Assembly (NCBI GenBank): GCA_030017935.1
Contig: JASEGF010000001.1
Coordinates: 1-39,410 of the forward strand
DNA: 39,410 nt
Direction: 5' to 3'
Source: Bacteroidales bacterium
GTDB taxonomy: Bacteria; Bacteroidota; Bacteroidia; Bacteroidales; DTU049
The notes beneath the pieces were generated by a model, which saw nothing but the letters and a program-made list of their open reading frames with translations, made no database searches and was not told the origin of the DNA. A program made the position numbers and the translations under genes. Positions 1 through 10,088 of the stretch are shown here, one piece after another. The stretch's first letter is position 1. Each line of letters begins with the position of its first letter.

Positions 1-128
1 GGTTAATTATTTTACCACAAAGGGCACCAAGATATTACACAAAGTTCACAAAGTGACATTTTTAAGCCTTTTAATTCTTTTATTCTCTGTGTTCTTTGTG
101 CCTTCTTTGAGAACTTTGTGGTTAATAT
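1..128. repeat. Imperfect palindromic intergenic repeat (ACCACAAAG family)
   Basis: The left arm (about 14-53) carries ACCACAAAG followed by further CACAAAG words. The right arm (about 84-122) carries the same words on the other strand, ending CTTTGTGGT. The two arms can pair imperfectly. There is no ORF in the first 263 bases. Such CACAAAG-rich inverted repeats are a familiar kind of intergenic element in AT-rich Bacteroidota genomes; mobility is not shown here. Confidence 0.6.
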
Positions 129-210
129 CTAACTATCCAGTAATAAATAAAATTCATTTATATAAAATTACTCTTTTTTAATCTTTACCATTATAAAACG
201 TTATAGAACC

Positions 211-239
211 AAAAAAGGGGTTAAATATAATTTAACCCC
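211..239 (-). terminator. Rho-independent terminator of the TonB/T9SS/PorV-like operon
   Basis: A perfect 10-bp stem, GGGGTTAAAT (217-226) with ATTTAACCCC (230-239), encloses a 3-base loop. For leftward transcription it is followed by six T residues (A at 211-216 on the plus strand). It lies 25 bases beyond the stop of the last gene of the leftward operon. Confidence 0.88.
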
Positions 240-263
240 ATATAATTTAAAAAAATAGAATAA

Positions 264-1325
264 TTAAAATAATACCTTAACACCAAATTGATGAGTACCA
301 GAGAAAGGATCAGATAATCTATAAGCATATTCAAATGCCAAAAAAGAAGATTTATCCTTATTTAAAGGAGCTTGTATAGTAGCACCAAAAGCTGGTCCTG
401 TATAAGCAGTTGCTCTATCATCAGTAGTTGTTATACCTTTTTCGTAACAATATGAACTTCTCACCATAAAGATATCTTTATAATTATATTCTAATCCTAA
501 AGAGAACTGATCACGTGAGAAAGCATTAGAAATGAAAGCACCACCTAAAGATAGTAAATGATTTTCTACATTTTCTTGTAGATGGAAAATATAACCTGCA
601 CTAATTAGAAGTTGAGTAGGCAATTCAAAATTTTCTGATCTATGTTCTACAGTCATAGTAACGTCATTACCAAAAACATTACCTCTGAAAGAAAAACCGT
701 CACCAGTGAAACGTAGAGCAGGACCTATATTTCTAAGAGCTATACCAAGTCTTAGATTTTCATTTGATGAAGGTATATATTGAATACCAGCATCTATAGC
801 TATACTAGTAGCCCCCAAATCAGCAATAGCTTCGTTAATAATTTTAACGCTAGCACCTACATGAATTGAGCTAGAAAAAGAATGAGCAAAACTAGCAGTA
901 ATATTCAAAAAGCTAGGAGTATAATAACCTATACCACCTTCTGGTTTATCAGGAGTAGTTATCATAATGTCTCCGAAGCTCATAGTCATTAGTCCTAGAG
1001 CGATGACACTATTTTGTTGTTTGCCTATTTTAGTACTTAATCCGAAAGAATTAATAGTTATACCAGAGCCTTTAAGCCATTGTGTGTTAGCAAAACCGAC
1101 ATCAATTTTATTTGTAAAAGCTGCACCTGCTGGATTTAAGAATATAGCTTCGAAACCAGTAACTTGGCTCATATTAGCCAATCCCCAACCAGCGCTTCTA
1201 GGAAAAGGATTTATCAATAATTCAGAAGCTCCAGCTTCACCGACTCTATCTTCGTTTCCAGCAAACATAATCACTGGAAGTATCATGAGGATACTTATTA
1301 CAAAACTTAATTTATATTTCTTCAT
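264..1325 (-). CDS. PorV/PorQ-family outer-membrane beta-barrel protein
   Basis: 353 aa with a Sec signal peptide (about 1-22, hydrophobic core ISILMILPVIMF). Residues about 34-85 match the PorV/PorQ pattern: ASELLINPFPRSAGWG, then a segment with LNPAGAAF. The rest alternates polar and hydrophobic residues as in an outer-membrane barrel and ends in a terminal F (GVKVLF). PorV/LptO is an outer-membrane component of the type IX secretion system that moves cargo to the attachment complex; PorQ is a relative. This is the last gene of a three-gene leftward operon, 18 bases after the T9SS cargo-like gene and just before a strong terminator. It may be a dedicated partner of that protein rather than the housekeeping PorV. 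The family call is secure; the specific role is inferred from context. Confidence 0.8.
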   Translation of the reverse strand: MKKYKLSFVISILMILPVIMFAGNEDRVGEAGASELLINPFPRSAGWGLANMSQVTGFEAIFLNPAGAAFTNKIDVGFANTQWLKGSGITINSFGLSTKIGKQQNSVIALGLMTMSFGDIMITTPDKPEGGIGYYTPSFLNITASFAHSFSSSIHVGASVKIINEAIADLGATSIAIDAGIQYIPSSNENLRLGIALRNIGPALRFTGDGFSFRGNVFGNDVTMTVEHRSENFELPTQLLISAGYIFHLQENVENHLLSLGGAFISNAFSRDQFSLGLEYNYKDIFMVRSSYCYEKGITTTDDRATAYTGPAFGATIQAPLNKDKSSFLAFEYAYRLSDPFSGTHQFGVKVLF

Positions 1326-1343
1326 AATTAATTATTTTAAATA

Positions 1344-4300
1344 TTAAAATGCATTTAAGTCAATAGGTCTGAGAGCTCCGAACCATTTTATAACTTTTTC
1401 GCCAACACCTGGAGCTTTAACATGAATAAGATATAAACCACCAGAAATAGGTATGCCAGCATGATTTTTTAAATCCCAATCTAGGAAAGTAACATCCGGA
1501 TCATCTTTAGAATATTGTCTTATCAATTGACCACTAGTAGAATAAATGCTAATAGTACATTTAGAAGGTAAATTAGTAATACGTACTCTATTATCAACTT
1601 GATTTGTTTCGTAGGAGTTCCATGCATAGTAAGGATTAGGAACTATATTAATTAGATCTAAAGCATCCTTAGCAGTTTGTAAATCTCCTTTAACTGTAAC
1701 CAAATTAGCAGTACTAAAAGAATACATCGGATAATTCCCATTTTGAGGATTTGGATTATTATTTGCAGAAGCAGGTGTAGAGTAAAATTTATCATAAGGA
1801 CGTTTAACTCTAAATCTAATCTTAACTTCATTATCTAACCAGCGTTCATTTTCTACAGAAAGAGGTATGCCTACCCACATAACATTTTCCCATACTCTAC
1901 TTTTTCTTACTGGATTACTATCATTTAATTTTTCATAAATCCATTTACCTCCATCATAAGCAGGTGGATATCTATCCAAAGATGGGCTATTATCACCATT
2001 ATGACCTACTATATATACAAAATGTTTACCACCTAATAATAATTGACCTAGATTTGTCATAATTCTACTGGTAGGATTAAAAATCATATCATTACCATTT
2101 TCACCTGCTAACCAGGAATCTTCACCGAAAATGATATTCAATCTTTCACCCGTTTCAATATTAATAGCGTAACCTGGGAACCAGCCCATACCTGTTGCAT
2201 AATCATATGTAGGATCAGGATTTCCATTTTTATCAACAGATGTAGCTTTTCTAGGAGTCATTTTAGAAGCACCACCTTGTGCTAGAGTAGGATCATCACA
2301 TGTTTCTATAACAACGCATCGCGTCCATTTACTTTTATCCGGAGTGATTACTAAATCTACACTTGCAAGATCAGATAATTTATTAAAAGAAATAAATTGC
2401 TGCATACCACCGCCGATAGGGTGATCTGCATTTTTAGAAACCAATCTGTATGGTGCCCATGTACCACCAAGGATTTTCTCATAATATTGTTGTGGATCCA
2501 ACCAATTACTAGGATCATAATCACTTTCAGCTGAATTATCAACATTATCTAAGGTACCAGAACGTATCCAATTTAAAAGACTAGAACCTTCCTCATCAGG
2601 CACACCACTTAACCATCTATGAGTACTATCTTTAAATGTCATCGTAGCTTCTAACAATCCATTAGTAGCATCATCTGTATTACCAGGATACAAACATTGT
2701 TCTATAGTTATGGAGATACCTAAATCTAAAAATAATTGTTCGTTATTAAAAGTAATAGTTTTTTGTGAATTATGCGTACTCATTAAATTACCACCAGGAT
2801 TATATACTTCTAAGGTCCAACCAATATTACCATTTATAAGATCAGTTTGGCTAACAGTATTATCAAATTTTAATGTATATCTAGCATCAACAACATTTAA
2901 AGGATCAACAACTTTGACATTTATAGGACCACGTCCAGCTTTATACTTTAATTCAGTAACAAAATTATTAGCAAGAATTTCATTTTCACTTTCAGAGGTA
3001 ATATCCAAAACATTAGCACCATTACCTTGACCTTCTATTCTAGTAATTTCTACACCATCCCCATAATTGGCATTATAAACAGTACCACTATTTTCTGGTT
3101 CTACTATATGAGGTATAGCAGTATAAACTTGAATATTTTTACGTCCCATTAGATATGGTAAAGGTTGACCATCAATAGATCCTAAAGCACCTGGTATATG
3201 AGAATATTTTTTAAACTCATTATACGCATAAGCCACTACCATATAGTAATATTTCTTATTATTTATTAATCGTTTATCACCACTAGCAAATTGATCTTCT
3301 AATAATCTAAATGAGTGCTTGATACCCTCATTAGCACCATTGACTTCTTCTACTGGCACCATAGCATCTAGATCTTCATTATAATAAAAATTAATTAATC
3401 TAGAAACAGAATCTTTAATATCACATTGAGCAACAAGTCTAGCTTTAGTAGCATCATGTATATCATTAGCTGTTACAGTAATATCTTTTACCTGATAAAT
3501 TTGATACCCTTGAAATCTATATACTGAATCATATTTTTGATCGGGAGGGGTGCCAATAGGAGATACGATAGATGGATCTACTTCAGCATAATCTTCATTA
3601 GCATTATTAGAAGTTGGTTTATTAGTAATGAAAATTATTAATTCTCTATTTAATTCTTGTATAACTAAATCTGGAGCATCAGGACCATCAAGAACTTTAA
3701 AACAATTCTCAAATAAACGTTGACATTTATCATCAACTTTTCTTAACAATTCTACTGAGGCAAAAGGGCCACCGCTAGTAGCTCTAGCCCAAGGAAGACC
3801 TACAGTTACATAATTTAATGCACCTGGACGTAATGTGAAAGGACCTGCAGACTGCATAAAACGACGGTCATTTGGCAGATTGCCTGCTGTTTGTTCAGTC
3901 CACTTTTTTTGACCATTAGGCGGTAAACCACCAGTTCCCCAATTACAAGGATCAGTTTCATCAGGAAACATAAAATCGCATTCAGGACCATAAGCACCAG
4001 AAGAAATATGAGCATTGCCACCATATTGCATTTTAGTATTATCTTTCCAAATCCCTTTTAAGAAATTATAATATTCAATAGCTATATCAGGGTCTGTCAT
4101 GTATTCAGGCACACCAGTAGAATTATTATGGTAAACAAAACGTCTCATACCGAAACGTTCATTATCTATAATCCCATCACCAAAATTAACTCCATTAATA
4201 CTTTCATCACATATTTGTTCCTGAATCACATTACCATTACCATCTATGTAAACATTATATTTAGGATTATCTACGCCATCAGGATCCATATATGGACCTT

Positions 4301-5414
4301 GGAAAAAGTCTATACCTATAGCCGGAGGTTGATCACCATAAGCTTCTATCTGACCTTGTCCATCTACAGCTAACCCATTATAGCAATAACCTAGCCCTCT
4401 TTGTACATCACAACCTAAATAATCATCCCTTGCAAAGCCTAGATCTGGATCTGTCCATAAAGACATGTAAGTTTCATAAAGAGTATATGTAGATCTATTA
4501 ATAATTTCGAAACTATAAAAAGTCATATTATTGATTTCATCATTAGTAGAGAAAGCAAAAGCTTGAGCACGTATCTCTAATCCAATCTGCTGACCTTGAG
4601 TTTCAGTATGTATATTACCTCTATCATTGAATACCCAAAATAGAGTTTGATCACCTTTGAGTACCTGGTCAGCCATTATACCACCAAAAACATAACCACT
4701 GTCAGTTTCTATAGTTGGCAGATTTTGTTTACACAAACTATTATCTATGTCATAATAAGGATAATCTCCGTCACCAGGGTTATAAACACCATCTCCATTA
4801 TTATCAAAGAAAGGAGCTATATAAAACGATTGTCCTTGAGTAGGATCTCCATGAGCAGGATAATTAAAGAAATATTGAGGTATATCATAAGATAAAATAT
4901 TACTAGAATCTTCTGCCCACCAGAGTAGAAAATTATCAACGTCCTTTCTATATATTGTCCAGATTTTATCCCATCGTGTACATTCATCTGATGTTATAGT
5001 AGCACCATCGAGAGATAAAGGACCAGGGAAAAAATCTACACCTACTTGTCTATATCTTTGAGCAGCCAATTTTAATTGACCATTGACATCTATACCACCG
5101 ATCCATAGAGCACCAGCGAACATAGAAGTTTTTTTAGAACCCTTAGGAATTTCATACATAGCAGTACCCTGGGCACCGCTAGTATTAAGGTCCCACCACA
5201 TATCACCACCACTATTAATACGCGCTCTTACGTTATTTATATTTAGCTCAGTATAAAAAGATCCTGCTAAACATCCAGCAGCTGCTTCTTTTAATTCATT
5301 TGTACTAATGGTACTTTTATTTTTCCCAGCAGTAGGAACATTTTCAGCCATAATAAGCCCTACCAAAAGTGCTAGGATGATTGTTACAAATACTTTTTTT
5401 ATCATATTATTCAT
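1344..5414 (-). CDS. Large secreted protein with T9SS-type C-terminal sorting domain
   Basis: 1356 aa with a signal peptide (about 1-23). The body recognises no enzyme family to me. It is rich in W, Y, N and G and has a Ca-binding-like stretch DNNGDGVYNPGDGD near residue 205. The C-terminus from about 1259 reads like a T9SS type A sorting domain: PNPYY start, NLPSKCTISIYSTSGQLIR, then GGLYLIHVKAPG and a short basic/aromatic end. Such domains direct passage across the outer membrane and surface attachment or release. It sits 9 bases downstream of the TonB-dependent receptor and 18 bases upstream of the PorV/PorQ-like gene, suggesting a co-expressed surface system. A second possible start at M4 would shorten it by three residues. 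Substrate and function are unknown. Confidence 0.78.
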   Translation of the reverse strand: MNNMIKKVFVTIILALLVGLIMAENVPTAGKNKSTISTNELKEAAAGCLAGSFYTELNINNVRARINSGGDMWWDLNTSGAQGTAMYEIPKGSKKTSMFAGALWIGGIDVNGQLKLAAQRYRQVGVDFFPGPLSLDGATITSDECTRWDKIWTIYRKDVDNFLLWWAEDSSNILSYDIPQYFFNYPAHGDPTQGQSFYIAPFFDNNGDGVYNPGDGDYPYYDIDNSLCKQNLPTIETDSGYVFGGIMADQVLKGDQTLFWVFNDRGNIHTETQGQQIGLEIRAQAFAFSTNDEINNMTFYSFEIINRSTYTLYETYMSLWTDPDLGFARDDYLGCDVQRGLGYCYNGLAVDGQGQIEAYGDQPPAIGIDFFQGPYMDPDGVDNPKYNVYIDGNGNVIQEQICDESINGVNFGDGIIDNERFGMRRFVYHNNSTGVPEYMTDPDIAIEYYNFLKGIWKDNTKMQYGGNAHISSGAYGPECDFMFPDETDPCNWGTGGLPPNGQKKWTEQTAGNLPNDRRFMQSAGPFTLRPGALNYVTVGLPWARATSGGPFASVELLRKVDDKCQRLFENCFKVLDGPDAPDLVIQELNRELIIFITNKPTSNNANEDYAEVDPSIVSPIGTPPDQKYDSVYRFQGYQIYQVKDITVTANDIHDATKARLVAQCDIKDSVSRLINFYYNEDLDAMVPVEEVNGANEGIKHSFRLLEDQFASGDKRLINNKKYYYMVVAYAYNEFKKYSHIPGALGSIDGQPLPYLMGRKNIQVYTAIPHIVEPENSGTVYNANYGDGVEITRIEGQGNGANVLDITSESENEILANNFVTELKYKAGRGPINVKVVDPLNVVDARYTLKFDNTVSQTDLINGNIGWTLEVYNPGGNLMSTHNSQKTITFNNEQLFLDLGISITIEQCLYPGNTDDATNGLLEATMTFKDSTHRWLSGVPDEEGSSLLNWIRSGTLDNVDNSAESDYDPSNWLDPQQYYEKILGGTWAPYRLVSKNADHPIGGGMQQFISFNKLSDLASVDLVITPDKSKWTRCVVIETCDDPTLAQGGASKMTPRKATSVDKNGNPDPTYDYATGMGWFPGYAINIETGERLNIIFGEDSWLAGENGNDMIFNPTSRIMTNLGQLLLGGKHFVYIVGHNGDNSPSLDRYPPAYDGGKWIYEKLNDSNPVRKSRVWENVMWVGIPLSVENERWLDNEVKIRFRVKRPYDKFYSTPASANNNPNPQNGNYPMYSFSTANLVTVKGDLQTAKDALDLINIVPNPYYAWNSYETNQVDNRVRITNLPSKCTISIYSTSGQLIRQYSKDDPDVTFLDWDLKNHAGIPISGGLYLIHVKAPGVGEKVIKWFGALRPIDLNAF

Positions 5415-5423
5415 TTTTTTAAA

Positions 5424-8400
5424 TTAAAATCCTATTTGAACACCTAAATGAATTCTTCTAGGTAAACTGTAGTTATAAGGACTATCTACAGCTATTCTAT
5501 ATAAATCTCTAAAAGCTTGCTCATCTAGCTGAGCTTGTATACCACTCTGATATTCTGGAGCAGATAAATAACCATCATCATCAGGATTACCAGTAGCACG
5601 ATATACTGCAATGACATTCTTAGTATTTAAAACATTTAGAACCTCTAAATATACATCTAAATACATTTTTTTATTAGAATTTTCAGGCTTTTTACTCATT
5701 TTTATGTAGAATTCTTTATCTATTCTCATATTTACAGTAAAACTCCAAGGCATTCTAGAACCATTAATGGATCCTAATAATATATATTGTCCACCACCTA
5801 TTAAAGCAGAAACAACATTACTAGATCTACTATATGGAGTACCACTGCCACCTAATAATTGAAAATTTACACCAAAATTTTCTAAAATTCTAGTCTCTTT
5901 TACTTTAGTTTCACCATTCTCAACAACTTTTTTAGTGATTTTTGGTCCATTATAATTTTTTCCACTACCATATCTATAGTCAAATACTAAAGAAAAAGCG
6001 TGTCTTTGATCATAATCTAAAGGATAGATGGTACGTAAATTTGGTTGTCCAGTTGCTAACAAATTGTAACCTGAGGTAGCAGATGATCCAGTACCTTCAG
6101 CAAATTGCAATGTATAAGAAGCTTTAAACCAAATATTGTTAGAACGTCTCTGATCAAAAGTAACAGTAAATCCTTTTACTGTACCAAAATCTATATTATT
6201 ATATGACATATAATCTATTGGATAAGCACCAAAAAATTGATAAAGTTGTACTAAATCTCTAACTTCTTTATAATATGTACTAAGTTTAATAGCAGAAAGT
6301 TCACCAACCATTTGTTGGAAGCCAACTTCATAATCTATAGTTTTTTCTGGTTTCAATGCTGGATTGCTAAAAATACTACCACCACGAGTTTGAGCAAAAT
6401 AATAATTAGTAGGGTCTAAACGTAAACCCTCGGTAGGTCTTTTAGTAATAATATCATAGTGAGCTAAAAATAAAGCATCCTCTGAAATAGGGAAAGAAAA
6501 AGCAATACGAGGCATCACAGTAACTTGTGGTTCATAATCTTTAAAAGCAGCACTAGTAGGATGTGTCAAACTAGGATCTACTAAATAAGGTGCTATACCA
6601 CTAGCAGTTCTCAATAATGTAGGGTCAGTAATTTCGATACCTTGAACATTATACCATGTATAACCACTACGATAACCTACAGGTTTACTAGGATTATTAA
6701 TATCATCTACATAAACAACATAATCATCTCCCATATTAGATGGATGCTCCCATTCGGGTTGTAATTGTTTCACTTCTCTCAAGCTATGAGCTTCATAAAA
6801 TAAATATGGATCTTTTAATACCTTTTGATTAGCATCAAATCTATCTACACGTAAACCAATATTAAAAATCAAATCTTCGAAAGCAGCAAATTTATCTTGT
6901 ATATAACCTCCCATGTATATAGGTTGGAAAGAAGGTATCGGTCTGGTATAGTTGCCATAATCATCTTTTTGAGTAAAGAAATCATCGAAGCTAGCTCGCG
7001 TTCTTTGTTTTTTACCAGAGTAATCATAACCATAATAAGCAACATAACTATTACCATTATTTAATAATTCATCAGCACTAAACCAATCAATCTGAAACAT
7101 AGCTGGATCATATGAATCAATATCTAACCAATCTGTACCATCTACTGGTAATCCTAACTCTTGGCGAACATTATAATCGAAATAAGCTTGATTATTAGCA
7201 TCATATAATCTATCAAAATCGATAGTATCCAAGAAATTACCATTAGCATCATATCTTAATATAGGATTAGTGGTATCTAACTGGTCAATATGTTTATTAG
7301 AAATTTGTCTAGCTAAGGTCCACAAACCTACTGGAGAATATTCTATATAAGAATTTTCTCTTTGCTCATATTGGAACCCTAATTGAATAGAGTGATTACC
7401 TAAATCTAAATTTAATTTACCACTTGCACCATATTGATTTGCATCAAATTTACTATAGCTGTTATATCTCGCACCTGGAGCAGACCACAGGCTATAAACA
7501 CTCTCTGGAGCTTGTCCATTTAGTAGAGCATTTCCACTTTGTATTTGTGTTAAATTTATTTGATATGCTGGATCTGGATATAAATCATAATATCTAGACG
7601 TATAAGCAGCCAAAATAGGATTATCTGTACCAGGGACAAAATCAACATGAGTATCATAAAAATTATTTTGCACCCATACATTTGATAAATTTAGATATGG
7701 ATAAAGCTCCATATAAGCATATGACCTTTCTTTAGTAGTTGTGAATTGGCCTACATAACCATATCTGAATAGTTGATCCTTGAATTCTGGATCTTGAATA
7801 ATTTGATTAACTTTACTATAGTCTGCTTGTAAACTATAATATACATTATTAATTAAATTTTTAGTAGTATCTTTTGTCATATCTCTAGAAGCTCTACGGG
7901 TAAAATCTTGACTAAAACGCACATACCCTCTACCCTCATAAGCAATAATTTGAGGATTGTTTTCCCAATTAAAAAGACTAAAATTATGTACATAGCCCAT
8001 TTCATTAACATATCTGAAAGAACCGCCAAAGGTTAATTGTACACTAGGACCTGTATTAACAGTTATTTTAGTGGATAAGTTAACTTGGCGGGATTCTGAA
8101 TTTAATTTAGTTTTAATATGTTCTATATCATTCATTGTAACCCAAGCAGCATTTGGTTGAGCACCAGACTCACCATATAATCTGAGAGGATTTTTTTCTA
8201 AATTAGCCAAAACGTCATCTTTTACTTTGTATAAACCTTTTGCAAAAGGTCTAGAATCTTTTTCATAAGATAATTCACCTGATAAGAAAAAGTTAAAGAT
8301 AGATCTATTAGTATCTTTTTTACTTCTAAAGAGAGGTCCCTGAATACTAAAACCTAATAAATTATAACCATACGGGTCTAAAAATTGGCTAGTTACCAGT

Positions 8401-9110
8401 TCTAGACCGCCACTTAGCTCGGTGCTACCAGATCTTGTTGTGATATTAATAACACCACCAACTGCTTCGCCATATTCAGCTGGAGTACCACCAGTAACGA
8501 CAGTAACTTGGTCTAGAGCAGATTTAGGTAAACTAGTAGATCCAATAGATCTAACACCATCTACATAAACAACCGTACCACTCCCTCTCTGGCCTCTAAT
8601 ATTAACGTCTGTGCCACCATCATCTTTTTTGTAAACACCAGCAGCAGTTTGAGCTACACCTATAGCATCACGAGTTGGCAATTTATCAATCTGATCTTTA
8701 GTCATGGTAGTAGAGCTAGATACATTTCCTTTGTCTATAGGTTTGTCTCTAAATTCAGTTACAACGACAGTTTCAATAATTTCAGTTTTAATAGATAATT
8801 TATCATCTATATAAGTAATTTTATCAGGAGAAATAATTACATTTTGGAGTATTTTAGTATTATAATTAACACTACTAATCCTAATGTCATAAGTACCTGG
8901 GGGTACAGGTGCTATTTTGTATCTACCATTAAAATCAGTAACTCCACCTGTTACTATTCTTTCACCATTCATTACAGCAACATTAACAAATGGGATTGGA
9001 TTGTTAGTGCCTTCTTCTGTGATAGTACCCATTACAGTACCTGAAGATTGAGCAAATGCTAAATAACTTATTAGCATTAATGATACTAAAGATAATAATC
9101 TTCCTCGCAT
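5424..9110 (-). CDS. TonB-dependent receptor with carboxypeptidase-regulatory-like N-domain
   Basis: 1228 aa. Signal peptide 1-20 (LISYLAFAQ). Residues 24-105 form a CarboxypepD_reg-like beta-sandwich (GTITEEGTNNPIPFVNVAV, then FNGRYKIAPVPPGTYDI), typical of Bacteroidota receptors. A TonB-box-like stretch, ETVVVTEF, lies at 113-120. The plug is about 130-230 (VNIRGQRGSGTVVYVDGVR; EYGEAVGGVINITTRSG). The remaining roughly 1000 residues fit a 22-strand barrel ending in a terminal F. It should import a large substrate across the outer membrane using TonB-ExbBD energy. There is no SusD-like gene beside it, so it is not a standard SusCD pair. It is the first gene of the operon shared with the T9SS cargo-like and PorV/PorQ-like genes. 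The ligand is unknown. Confidence 0.88.
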   Translation of the reverse strand: MRGRLLSLVSLMLISYLAFAQSSGTVMGTITEEGTNNPIPFVNVAVMNGERIVTGGVTDFNGRYKIAPVPPGTYDIRISSVNYNTKILQNVIISPDKITYIDDKLSIKTEIIETVVVTEFRDKPIDKGNVSSSTTMTKDQIDKLPTRDAIGVAQTAAGVYKKDDGGTDVNIRGQRGSGTVVYVDGVRSIGSTSLPKSALDQVTVVTGGTPAEYGEAVGGVINITTRSGSTELSGGLELVTSQFLDPYGYNLLGFSIQGPLFRSKKDTNRSIFNFFLSGELSYEKDSRPFAKGLYKVKDDVLANLEKNPLRLYGESGAQPNAAWVTMNDIEHIKTKLNSESRQVNLSTKITVNTGPSVQLTFGGSFRYVNEMGYVHNFSLFNWENNPQIIAYEGRGYVRFSQDFTRRASRDMTKDTTKNLINNVYYSLQADYSKVNQIIQDPEFKDQLFRYGYVGQFTTTKERSYAYMELYPYLNLSNVWVQNNFYDTHVDFVPGTDNPILAAYTSRYYDLYPDPAYQINLTQIQSGNALLNGQAPESVYSLWSAPGARYNSYSKFDANQYGASGKLNLDLGNHSIQLGFQYEQRENSYIEYSPVGLWTLARQISNKHIDQLDTTNPILRYDANGNFLDTIDFDRLYDANNQAYFDYNVRQELGLPVDGTDWLDIDSYDPAMFQIDWFSADELLNNGNSYVAYYGYDYSGKKQRTRASFDDFFTQKDDYGNYTRPIPSFQPIYMGGYIQDKFAAFEDLIFNIGLRVDRFDANQKVLKDPYLFYEAHSLREVKQLQPEWEHPSNMGDDYVVYVDDINNPSKPVGYRSGYTWYNVQGIEITDPTLLRTASGIAPYLVDPSLTHPTSAAFKDYEPQVTVMPRIAFSFPISEDALFLAHYDIITKRPTEGLRLDPTNYYFAQTRGGSIFSNPALKPEKTIDYEVGFQQMVGELSAIKLSTYYKEVRDLVQLYQFFGAYPIDYMSYNNIDFGTVKGFTVTFDQRRSNNIWFKASYTLQFAEGTGSSATSGYNLLATGQPNLRTIYPLDYDQRHAFSLVFDYRYGSGKNYNGPKITKKVVENGETKVKETRILENFGVNFQLLGGSGTPYSRSSNVVSALIGGGQYILLGSINGSRMPWSFTVNMRIDKEFYIKMSKKPENSNKKMYLDVYLEVLNVLNTKNVIAVYRATGNPDDDGYLSAPEYQSGIQAQLDEQAFRDLYRIAVDSPYNYSLPRRIHLGVQIGF

Positions 9111-9191
9111 ATTATTTATTTTTTTATATAACTTTTGATTTTGTTGGCTAAATTAAAAAAAATATTTTTAATCATATTCATTAATTTTTAC

Positions 9192-9524
9192 TTAAAAATA
9201 TTTTTTACTTAATATTTCGGTATATAAAATACCATCTCTAACATTAAATCCATCTTGAAAAACTTCATTAATAGCCTCTTCGTCTATTTTTTCATCTTTT
9301 GTTTCTTGATCATTTTTTACATTCTCTGATAGTGAATAATTAACATTTTGTTTAATTAAATTATTATTTGCAATATTTTTTTCTTCATTGATTAAAGTTT
9401 CGTTTTGGAGTTTTCGCTCTTTATTAGCATTAGAGCTTTTTATTTGTTTTATTTTCTTATTTAATAAGAGTATAAATACAAATATTCCAAAGAAAATTAA
9501 GTAAACTAATAATGATAAATCCAT
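9192..9524 (-). CDS. Small single-pass membrane protein of unknown function
   Basis: 110 aa. One N-terminal membrane helix (about 4-22, SLLVYLIFFGIFVFILLL) is followed by a basic stretch (NKKIKQIK) and an acidic, N/E/K-rich tail of about 75 residues, likely cytoplasmic. I recognise no domain. The gene lies 81 bases upstream of the TonB-dependent receptor in the same direction, so it might be co-transcribed, though the gap could also hold a promoter. The start ATG at 9524 directly precedes the membrane helix and looks right. Low-complexity composition makes family assignment unreliable. Confidence 0.6.
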   Translation of the reverse strand: MDLSLLVYLIFFGIFVFILLLNKKIKQIKSSNANKERKLQNETLINEEKNIANNNLIKQNVNYSLSENVKNDQETKDEKIDEEAINEVFQDGFNVRDGILYTEILSKKYF

Positions 9525-9652
9525 TTTTAATATTTGGTTACGAAATTAAAAATAAATTTTTAAATAAATAAAAATTTTTTTTAAAAAATCTTAAAAAAAA
9601 TTTTTTTTGAAAAAATACTAATAACAATAAATGAAAAATAAATTTATAATTT

Positions 9653-9856
9653 ATCCTAATTTGTGTTAATTTGTGGATAATAAATAACAACTCGTTATGA
9701 CTATAACTTCATCCACAGATTTACACAAATTAACACTGATGATTTTGTTTTTTGAGTGCATTTGCAAATTAAATTACAACTAAATATCTTGCTAAACTAA
9801 TCAACTTATTAAACTTAATTTTTTATTTGTGCTCATTTGTGTGCATTTGTGGACAA
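9653..9856. repeat. ATTTGTG-family intergenic repeats in inverted arrangement
   Basis: The gene-free stretch 9525-9954 is very AT-rich and contains three related units. One at 9653-9678 has TTTGTGTTAATTTGTGGAT. One at 9711-9740 carries the same words on the opposite strand (ATCCACAGATTTACACAAAT). A third at 9825-9856 is ATTTGTGCTCATTTGTG followed by CATTTGTGGA. The first two can form a long imperfect hairpin. I see no ORF and no other feature in this stretch apart from the tRNA that follows. Confidence 0.6.
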
Positions 9857-9954
9857 TAATTAGCAATTAGACAATTAAATATTAATCTAAATAATTAACT
9901 CACAATACATGTTATAGAACTAAATAAATTTTATAGAGGAATAAAATAAAGAAG

Positions 9955-10028
9955 CTCCCCAGGTAGGACTTGAACCTACGACCCTCTGATTAACAGTCAG
10001 ATGCTCTAACCAACTGAGCTACTAGGGA
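9955..10028 (-). tRNA. tRNA-Asn (GTT)
   Basis: A 74-nt cloverleaf on the minus strand. Acceptor TCCCTAG pairs with CTGGGGA (one T-G wobble). D arm GCTC/GAGC. Anticodon arm TCTGA-CTGTTAA-TCAGA gives anticodon GTT (Asn). T arm GTAGG-TTCAAGT-CCTAC. Discriminator G. No CCA is encoded: the next bases are CTT, so the end must be added by a nucleotidyltransferase. A TAATTTTG promoter box lies 13 bases upstream. Confidence 0.96.
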
Positions 10029-10041
10029 ATTTTTTGTTTTG

Positions 10042-10070
10042 CAAAATTAATTAATTTTTTTGAATTGCAA
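10042..10070 (-). promoter_or_regulatory. Bacteroidota-type promoter of tRNA-Asn
   Basis: On the minus strand a TTG (10070-10068) is followed after 18 bases by TAATTTTG (10049-10042), matching the Bacteroidota sigma-A consensus of a -33 TTG and a -7 TAnnTTTG. The tRNA starts 13 bases further on. Confidence 0.7.
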
Positions 10071-10088
10071 AAATTTTTTTAAAAATTT

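Noticed and set aside
967..1347. 126-codon open frame antisense to the PorV/PorQ-like gene
   Set aside because: It runs through the signal-peptide and conserved N-terminal coding region of the real gene and shows no domain.
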